Both the position numbers and the translations under genes were made by a program. Positions 6,326 through 10,384 of a stretch of 10,384 nucleotides of DNA are shown piece by piece; the first letter of the stretch is position 1, and every line of letters begins with the position of its first letter. The notes beneath the pieces were generated by a model that worked only from the letters and a program-made list of their open reading frames with translations, searched no databases and was not told the DNA's origin. Source of the DNA: JBEIFW01 sp044370695 (lineage in GTDB: Bacteria; Actinomycetota; Acidimicrobiia; Acidimicrobiales; Ilumatobacteraceae); contig JBILVB010000132.1 in the NCBI GenBank assembly GCA_044370695.1, positions 1-10,384 on the forward strand. Reading direction: 5' to 3'.

Positions 6326-7321
6326 TCAGCTCGGCGCGCCGAGGGCGGCGACCGCACCCCGGGCGAACAGCCCGGAAACCGCTCGACCGGCACGCTCACC
6401 GGCCCGGGCGAGCACTTCCCAGATCGCCGGCACGAGCGCCGGCGGATACCCGTGGGCGGCGAACATCCGGGTCATCCAGCCGGCGTGCTCGTCGACGAGT
6501 TGCGGCTCACCGACCATCCCGGCCGCCGCCACGACGCGCACCCCGTCCTCGATCGAGGCCTGCACCTCCTCGCGCCGGAACGCGTCGGCGTCGACGAGCC
6601 CGCGGGCGGACAGCGTTGCGACCGCAGAACCGGCGAGCGTGCCAGCAGCCAGCTCCAGCGGTTCCCAGGTCACGAGATCGAGCGATCCCGCCTGCGGCAA
6701 CGGGCGCAGTCCCTCGCCGAGCTCGAGCCACACGGTCGCACCGAGCGTTGCGGCGCGCCGCCGATCGCCGGCGATCGCGCCGCCGCCGACGGCCGTGTCG
6801 AACCCGAGCGCTCGTGCCGCGGCCAGGGACCGGGCGGCGCCCGGCAGGTTGGCCACGCGGGTGCAGCTGACGGCGACGAGGTCGGCGTCGAGATCGGCGA
6901 GCACGCGAGCGAGGTGTCCGGCCGACAACGGCGCTCCGAGGTAGGTGACCCGGAACCCGTCGAGCAGCAGCAATTCCGCAGCCATGCGGCCCGGGAGGCT
7001 GTGGACCTCACCTTCGGCGCACACCACCACGGCGTGCTCGCGCCAGGGGGCCGGTTCGAACCCCACGGTCAACGTCGACAGCACGGCGTCGCTCACGGCG
7101 GTGACCGCGTGCTCCTGGCCGACGCTGCACCGGGCCTCGGCCCAGCGCTCACCCACGAGTTGCTGGACGGGCGCGAGCAGCTCCGTGATCAGGCGCCGAG
7201 GGTCGGCGCCGCCCGCAAGGAGCTCGGCGGCGACGTCGGCCGCACCGCTGCGCTCGGCCAGCAGGGCACTCGAGAGGAACCGCAGGCGCCCGGCCTCCAC
7301 CTCGTCGTCGATCGGTTGCAC
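6326..7321 (-). CDS. Stand-alone cobalamin (B12)-binding protein with CarH-like W-x9-EH cap motif
   Basis: 331-residue soluble protein. Residues about 5-90 form a helical cap domain and 95-195 a Rossmann-like B12-binding domain. Seen: Trp60, then nine residues, then Glu70-His71, which is the W-x9-EH motif that lines the upper face of adenosylcobalamin in CarH/LitR light sensors. The segment EGEVHSLPGR supplies His107 as likely lower cobalt ligand (the usual DxHxxG is altered to ExH followed by a shifted Gly). YLG at 127-129, SCT at 152-154 and GGG at 179-181 match the rest of the fold. The residue after Trp60 is Ala, whereas Thermus CarH has the light-adduct His there (from memory). No MerR DNA-binding domain is present, and about 135 C-terminal residues are mostly helical and unassigned. 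The GTG start at 7321 has a strong GGAGG seven to eight bases upstream. The permease gene ends 44 bases before it. A methyltransferase corrinoid role is the alternative. Confidence 0.85.
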   Translation of the reverse strand: MQPIDDEVEAGRLRFLSSALLAERSGAADVAAELLAGGADPRRLITELLAPVQQLVGERWAEARCSVGQEHAVTAVSDAVLSTLTVGFEPAPWREHAVVVCAEGEVHSLPGRMAAELLLLDGFRVTYLGAPLSAGHLARVLADLDADLVAVSCTRVANLPGAARSLAAARALGFDTAVGGGAIAGDRRRAATLGATVWLELGEGLRPLPQAGSLDLVTWEPLELAAGTLAGSAVATLSARGLVDADAFRREEVQASIEDGVRVVAAAGMVGEPQLVDEHAGWMTRMFAAHGYPPALVPAIWEVLARAGERAGRAVSGLFARGAVAALGAPS

Positions 7322-7338
7322 GGCAGGACCTCCCCCCG
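7319..7338 (-). promoter_or_regulatory. Shine-Dalgarno of the B12-binding protein gene
   Basis: The minus strand reads GGGGGGAGGT followed by a seven-base spacer and a GTG start. This is the strongest ribosome site in the window and fixes the start within a much longer open frame. It fits an internal operon cistron after the permease. Confidence 0.7.
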
Positions 7339-7365
7339 GGGAGCGTAGCCACCGCCCGACAGCCG

Positions 7366-8094
7366 TCACACGAGCACGGACGCCGCAGCCGTGAGTGCCG
7401 TCGTCACCAGCAGTACGAGCACGAGCTGGCGGAACCGCGCCACCGGCACCCGGCCGGCGAGCCCGAGGCCGGCCCACTGCCCGGCCAGCAGGCCGGGCAG
7501 TGCGGCCGCCACGGTCCGAACGACGGTCGAGGTCACCTGGCCGGCGGCGGCGGCCAAAGCGATCCCGACGAGGTTCGCGACGAGGAACACCCGGGCCAGC
7601 GTCGCCCGAAACACCTCCGGCGGCGTGCCGCGCGCCTGCAGCAGCACCACCGCAGGGGGTCCGTTGGTGCTCACGCTGGTCGTGAGCACGCCGACGACGA
7701 ACCCCACGGCGACGTCCACGCGTGCCGAGGGGCCGACCGGCCGCAGCCGGCGGACCAAGAGCCCGACCCCGACGAGCACCACGCCGGCGATCAGCAGCTT
7801 GAGCAGCCGATCCGACACCACGTCGAGCAGGACCGCTCCCGGGGCCAGACCGGCGAGCACCCCGACCGACAGCCGGCGCCAGGTACCCCGGTCGTCGACC
7901 GCTCTCAGCACGTACGAAAGCACCGCCGAGTTCACCAAACTCAGCGCGATCGACGACACCACGGCCGTCTTCGGGTCGATCAGCAGCGACAGCAGCGGGA
8001 CGGTGAGCAGCGCAGCCCCGAAGGCTGTCACCCGGGTGATGGTCGTGACCCCGAACACGATGACGGTGACGGCGACCGCCTCGGCGAGGGACAC
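7366..8094 (-). CDS. TauE/SafE-family membrane permease (sulfite/organosulfonate exporter-like)
   Basis: 242-residue integral inner-membrane protein, almost entirely hydrophobic, with about seven or eight membrane segments separated by short charged loops (LRAVDDRGTWRR, RLRPVGPSARVD). The two halves each carry a family-type motif: TRVTAFGAALLTVPLL near residue 20, and TTSVSTNGPPAVVLL near residue 145 with its NGPP turn. The length is typical for the family. Members export or import sulfite, sulfonates or other small anions, and the substrate here is unknown. The GTG start at 8092-8094 has no Shine-Dalgarno but a TACCGT hexamer eight bases upstream, suggesting a leaderless mRNA. The B12-binding protein follows after 44 bases and is probably cotranscribed. 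The lipoprotein gene is divergent, 49 bases away. Confidence 0.88.
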   Translation of the reverse strand: MSLAEAVAVTVIVFGVTTITRVTAFGAALLTVPLLSLLIDPKTAVVSSIALSLVNSAVLSYVLRAVDDRGTWRRLSVGVLAGLAPGAVLLDVVSDRLLKLLIAGVVLVGVGLLVRRLRPVGPSARVDVAVGFVVGVLTTSVSTNGPPAVVLLQARGTPPEVFRATLARVFLVANLVGIALAAAAGQVTSTVVRTVAAALPGLLAGQWAGLGLAGRVPVARFRQLVLVLLVTTALTAAASVLV

Positions 8095-8102
8095 GGCGGC
8101 GC

Positions 8103-8137
8103 ACGGTACCCCCGGTCCGAACCGTCGAGGCTACGGT
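8103..8137. promoter_or_regulatory. Back-to-back divergent promoter region (permease / GDPD lipoprotein)
   Basis: The divergent start codons are 49 bases apart. The minus strand has TACCGT (8103-8108) eight bases before the permease GTG, and the plus strand has TACGGT (8132-8137) six bases before the lipoprotein GTG. Both match TANNNT, and there is no Shine-Dalgarno on either side. The -10 hexamers are 23 bases apart, compared with 22 in the other divergent pair of this window. The -35 zones do not match consensus. Confidence 0.5.
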
Positions 8138-8143
8138 CGCCCG

Positions 8144-9157
8144 GTGCGCCCCGGTCCGTTGAGCGCTGCGTTCGCTGTGGTCGCGTTGGCGGCCGGCTGC
8201 TCGTCGAGCAGCCCCACCACCCCACCCTCCACCACGGGCACGCCGGCCAGTACCGCAGCGCCTGCGAGCCGACCGGCGGCACCGCCGACGATCGACGCCC
8301 TGCTCGCGGCCGGGCGTCCGATCGCGCTCGCCCACGCCGGTGGCGACGACGCCTACCCGCACTCGACGCCGTTCGCCTTCGCATCGGCGGTCCGGGTGGG
8401 CACCGACGTGCTCGACCTCGACGTACAGCTCACCAAGGACGGCGTCCTCGTCGTGCATCACGACGAGACCGTCGACCGCACGACGAACGGCACCGGACGC
8501 GTCGCCGACAAGTCCTACGCCGAGCTGCGAGCCCTCGACAACGCGCACTGGTGGACGGCGCGTTGCACCTGCACCGGCCGCCCGGAGGCCGAGTACGTCC
8601 TGCGGGGCGTGCGCACCGGAGCGCGTCCCGCCCCCGCTGGTGCGGTCCCCGACGACTTCGTCATCGCCACGTTCGAGGAGATCGCCCGCCGCTTCCCCGA
8701 CAAACCCCTGAACATCGAGATCAAGGGCAACCCTCCGGGGGCGCTCGACACCGTGGACACGCTCGCCGACGCCCTGCGCCGGTTGGGCCGCGAGTCGTCG
8801 TCGGTGGTCACCAGTTTCGACGACGAGGTGGTCGAGGCGTTCCGACGCAAGGCGCCGACCGTCGCGCTCAGCCCCGGGCTGCAGGCGTCGGCCCGGTTCG
8901 TGCTCGCCGGCGAAGTAGCCCCCGGCTTCCGCATCTACCAGCTCCCGCCCTCGTTCTCGGGCCTGCCGGTGGTGAACCCCGATCTCGTCGCCCGCTTGAA
9001 GCGGGCTGGCCTCGTGCTGTGGCTGTGGCCCAACGGCAACGGCGAGGACGTCGAGGGCTATCGGGCCTGGCTCGCGATGGGGGTGGACGGGATCAACGCC
9101 TCCGACCCGCCGGCGCTCGCCCAGGCCATGCCACCCGGGTCGTTGCGGCCGGGCTGA
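8144..9157 (+). CDS. Glycerophosphodiester phosphodiesterase-family lipoprotein with altered active-site motifs
   Basis: 337-residue predicted lipoprotein anchored on the outer face of the membrane. Seen: a signal peptide ending in lipobox LAAGC with Cys19, a Ser/Thr/Pro/Ala-rich linker to about residue 48, then a GDPD TIM-barrel. The family normally hydrolyses glycerophosphodiesters to glycerol 3-phosphate and an alcohol. Conserved: His64, VVHHDETVDRTTNGTG with the HDE at 106-108, and IEIKG with Glu192 and Lys194. Changed from the usual HRG/PENT/ElD pattern: HAGG at 64-67 (Arg to Ala), PHST at 72-75 (Glu to His) and DLD at 91-93 (Glu to Asp). A Cys-x-Cys loop sits at 141-143. I recall related actinobacterial proteins with HAGG/PHST, so this is likely a subfamily and not decay. 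Start GTG 8144 is set by the signal peptide and a -10-like hexamer; upstream codons belong to the opposite-strand gene. Confidence 0.88.
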   Translation: MRPGPLSAAFAVVALAAGCSSSSPTTPPSTTGTPASTAAPASRPAAPPTIDALLAAGRPIALAHAGGDDAYPHSTPFAFASAVRVGTDVLDLDVQLTKDGVLVVHHDETVDRTTNGTGRVADKSYAELRALDNAHWWTARCTCTGRPEAEYVLRGVRTGARPAPAGAVPDDFVIATFEEIARRFPDKPLNIEIKGNPPGALDTVDTLADALRRLGRESSSVVTSFDDEVVEAFRRKAPTVALSPGLQASARFVLAGEVAPGFRIYQLPPSFSGLPVVNPDLVARLKRAGLVLWLWPNGNGEDVEGYRAWLAMGVDGINASDPPALAQAMPPGSLRPG

Positions 9158-9210
9158 GCCGCACCCGGGCCGAGCCGCGTCCGGGCGGGCACGGCAGGCC
9201 CCCGGCCGGG

Positions 9211-9216
9211 CAGACT
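9211..9216 (+). promoter_or_regulatory. Candidate -10 of acnA (leaderless start)
   Basis: CAGACT lies exactly six bases before the GTG at 9223. It is the same hexamer and spacing as at the LOG-family gene. No Shine-Dalgarno and no clear -35 are visible. An in-frame GTG at 9217 directly after the hexamer is a less likely start under this model. Confidence 0.4.
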
Positions 9217-9222
9217 GTGACC

Positions 9223-10384
9223 GTGGCTTCCAACTCCTTCGGCGCACGCGCCAGCCTCTCGGTCGGCGACCGCAGCTATGACATCTTCCGACTCGACGCC
9301 CTCGAGGCGGACTACCGGGTCTCGCGGCTCCCCTATTCGATGAAGGTGCTGCTGGAGAACCTCCTGCGCCAGGAGAACGGCGTCGACGTGACCGCGCAGG
9401 ACGTGATCGCGGTCGCGACCTGGGACGGCGCCGAGAGCGACACCGAGATCTCCTTCATGCCGGCCCGGGTGCTCATGCAGGACTTCACCGGTGTGCCCGC
9501 CGTGGTCGACCTGGCCTCGATGCGTGACGCCGTGGCCGAGCTCGGAGGCGACCCGCTCAAGGTGAACCCGCTCGTGCCGGTCGACCTGGTCATCGACCAC
9601 TCGGTGATCGTCGACCATTACGGCGCCGCCGACTCGTTCGATCTCAACGTCAAGCTCGAGTACCAGCGGAACACGGAGCGCTACCGGTTCCTGCGCTGGG
9701 GGCAGCAAGGGTTCCGGAACTTCGGTGTGGTGCCGCCTGGCACCGGTATCTGCCACCAGGTCAACGTCGAGTACCTGGCCCAGGCGGTGTTCACCCGGGA
9801 CGGCATGGCCTACCCCGACACGGTGGTGGGTACCGACAGCCACACCCCGATGGTGAACGGGCTCGGCGTCGTGGGCTGGGGTGTCGGCGGCATCGAGGCC
9901 GAGGCGGCGATGCTCGGCCAGCCGATCCCGATGCTGATCCCCCGGGTCGTCGGGTTCAAGATCTCGGGCGAGCTGCCCGAGGGCGCGACGGCCACCGACC
10001 TCGTCCTCACCGTCACCGAGATGCTGCGCAAGCACGGCGTCGTCGGGAAGTTCGTCGAGTTCTACGGGCCCGGCGTCGGCAACGTGCCGGTGGAGAACCG
10101 GGCGACCATCGGCAACATGTCCCCGGAGTACGGCTCGACGATCACGATCTTCCCGATCGACGACCAGACGCTCGCCTACCTGCGCTTCACCGGCCGCAGC
10201 GACGAACAGGTCGCCCTCGTCGAGGCCTACGCCAAGGCCCAGGGCCTGTGGCACGACCCGGCGGCCACCCCGCAGTTCTCCGAGACGCTCGAACTCGACC
10301 TGTCGACGGTGCGCCCGTCGCTCGCCGGACCGTCCCGCCCGCAGGACCGGGTGCCGCTCGACCGGTCCAAGACGATGTTCCGCG
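9223..10384 (+). CDS. acnA: Aconitate hydratase A (N-terminal 387 residues; 3' end outside window)
   Basis: Cytosolic iron-sulfur enzyme interconverting citrate and isocitrate in the citric acid cycle; AcnA-type proteins can also bind RNA when the cluster is lost. Seen: LPYSMKVLLENLLR near the N-terminus, VLMQDFTGVPAVVDLA, VDLVIDHSV, the active-site segment VGTDSHTPMVNGLGVVGWGVGGIEAEAAMLGQP, FVEFYGPGV and NRATIGNMSPEYGST. The text follows mycobacterial AcnA closely along its length as I remember it. The cluster-binding cysteines come later in the chain and are not in the window; a full protein would be about 900 residues. The start is GTG 9223, with GTG 9217 two codons upstream in the same frame as the alternative. 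The preceding gap of 65 bases after the lipoprotein gene holds no clear terminator. Confidence 0.97.
   Translation, partial: MASNSFGARASLSVGDRSYDIFRLDALEADYRVSRLPYSMKVLLENLLRQENGVDVTAQDVIAVATWDGAESDTEISFMPARVLMQDFTGVPAVVDLASMRDAVAELGGDPLKVNPLVPVDLVIDHSVIVDHYGAADSFDLNVKLEYQRNTERYRFLRWGQQGFRNFGVVPPGTGICHQVNVEYLAQAVFTRDGMAYPDTVVGTDSHTPMVNGLGVVGWGVGGIEAEAAMLGQPIPMLIPRVVGFKISGELPEGATATDLVLTVTEMLRKHGVVGKFVEFYGPGVGNVPVENRATIGNMSPEYGSTITIFPIDDQTLAYLRFTGRSDEQVALVEAYAKAQGLWHDPAATPQFSETLELDLSTVRPSLAGPSRPQDRVPLDRSKTMFR

Noticed and set aside
7391..8143. Extension of the lipoprotein frame 251 codons upstream
   Set aside because: It overlaps the permease on the other strand and would bury the lipoprotein signal peptide inside the protein. 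The GTG at 8144 restores a normal signal sequence.
9158..9210. GC-rich repeats of CCGGGC/GCCCGG between the lipoprotein gene and acnA as a terminator
   Set aside because: Several weak alternative pairings exist but no single long stem and no T run, so I cannot support a terminator.
7322..9247. Extension of the B12 protein frame upstream to give a 973-residue protein
   Set aside because: The extra region runs antisense to acnA and the lipoprotein gene and out of frame through the permease gene, and reads as low-complexity Arg/Gly-rich text. A strong Shine-Dalgarno and GTG at 7321 mark the true start.

Overview
This is a gene-dense, very GC-rich stretch of bacterial chromosome with ten complete genes and two genes cut by the window edges. 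GTG starts are common, intergenic gaps are short, and the aconitase, RapZ and UvrC proteins are of the actinobacterial type. The uvrC/rapZ/gap neighbourhood also fits Actinomycetota. From protein style I infer a lineage near Acidimicrobiia (Ilumatobacter-like), but this is recall and not a database result. I see no phage, insertion sequence, CRISPR, tRNA or rRNA, and no gene-free stretch longer than about 100 bases.

Left block, minus strand (4900 down to 1): a LOG-family nucleotide hydrolase, uvrC (nucleotide excision repair), a class I SAM methyltransferase, rapZ, then the 5' part of gap (glyceraldehyde-3-phosphate dehydrogenase). uvrC and the methyltransferase overlap by four bases. This is the actinobacterial uvrC-rapZ-yvcK-whiA-gap neighbourhood, but yvcK and whiA are absent here and a methyltransferase sits between uvrC and rapZ.

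Middle block, plus strand (4947-6325): a metallo-beta-lactamase-fold hydrolase with a C-terminal winged-helix-like tail (LACTB2 type) and a thioredoxin. The gap before the thioredoxin carries an ATACCCCC/GGGGGAAT near-palindrome that resembles CsoR/CstR-family operators, plus a repeated GGTCCGGA element.

Right block: a TauE/SafE-type permease and a stand-alone cobalamin-binding protein run on the minus strand, probably as one operon. The cobalamin protein carries the W-x9-EH cap motif of CarH-type B12 light sensors but has no MerR DNA-binding domain. Its stop codon abuts the thioredoxin stop codon. A lipoprotein of the glycerophosphodiester phosphodiesterase fold with altered active-site motifs, and the 5' part of aconitase acnA, run on the plus strand.

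Expression pattern: genes that open a transcription unit mostly lack a Shine-Dalgarno and instead have a -10-like hexamer (TANNNT or CANNNT) 6 or 8 bases before the start codon, as expected of leaderless mRNAs. Two internal cistrons (methyltransferase and B12 protein) and the thioredoxin have strong Shine-Dalgarno sequences, and gap has an SD-like element. The two divergent gene pairs have almost the same promoter geometry. Most genes are ordinary housekeeping. The parts most worth a second look are the B12 light-sensor-like protein, the thioredoxin operator, the altered rapZ-gap junction and the leaderless promoter pattern.
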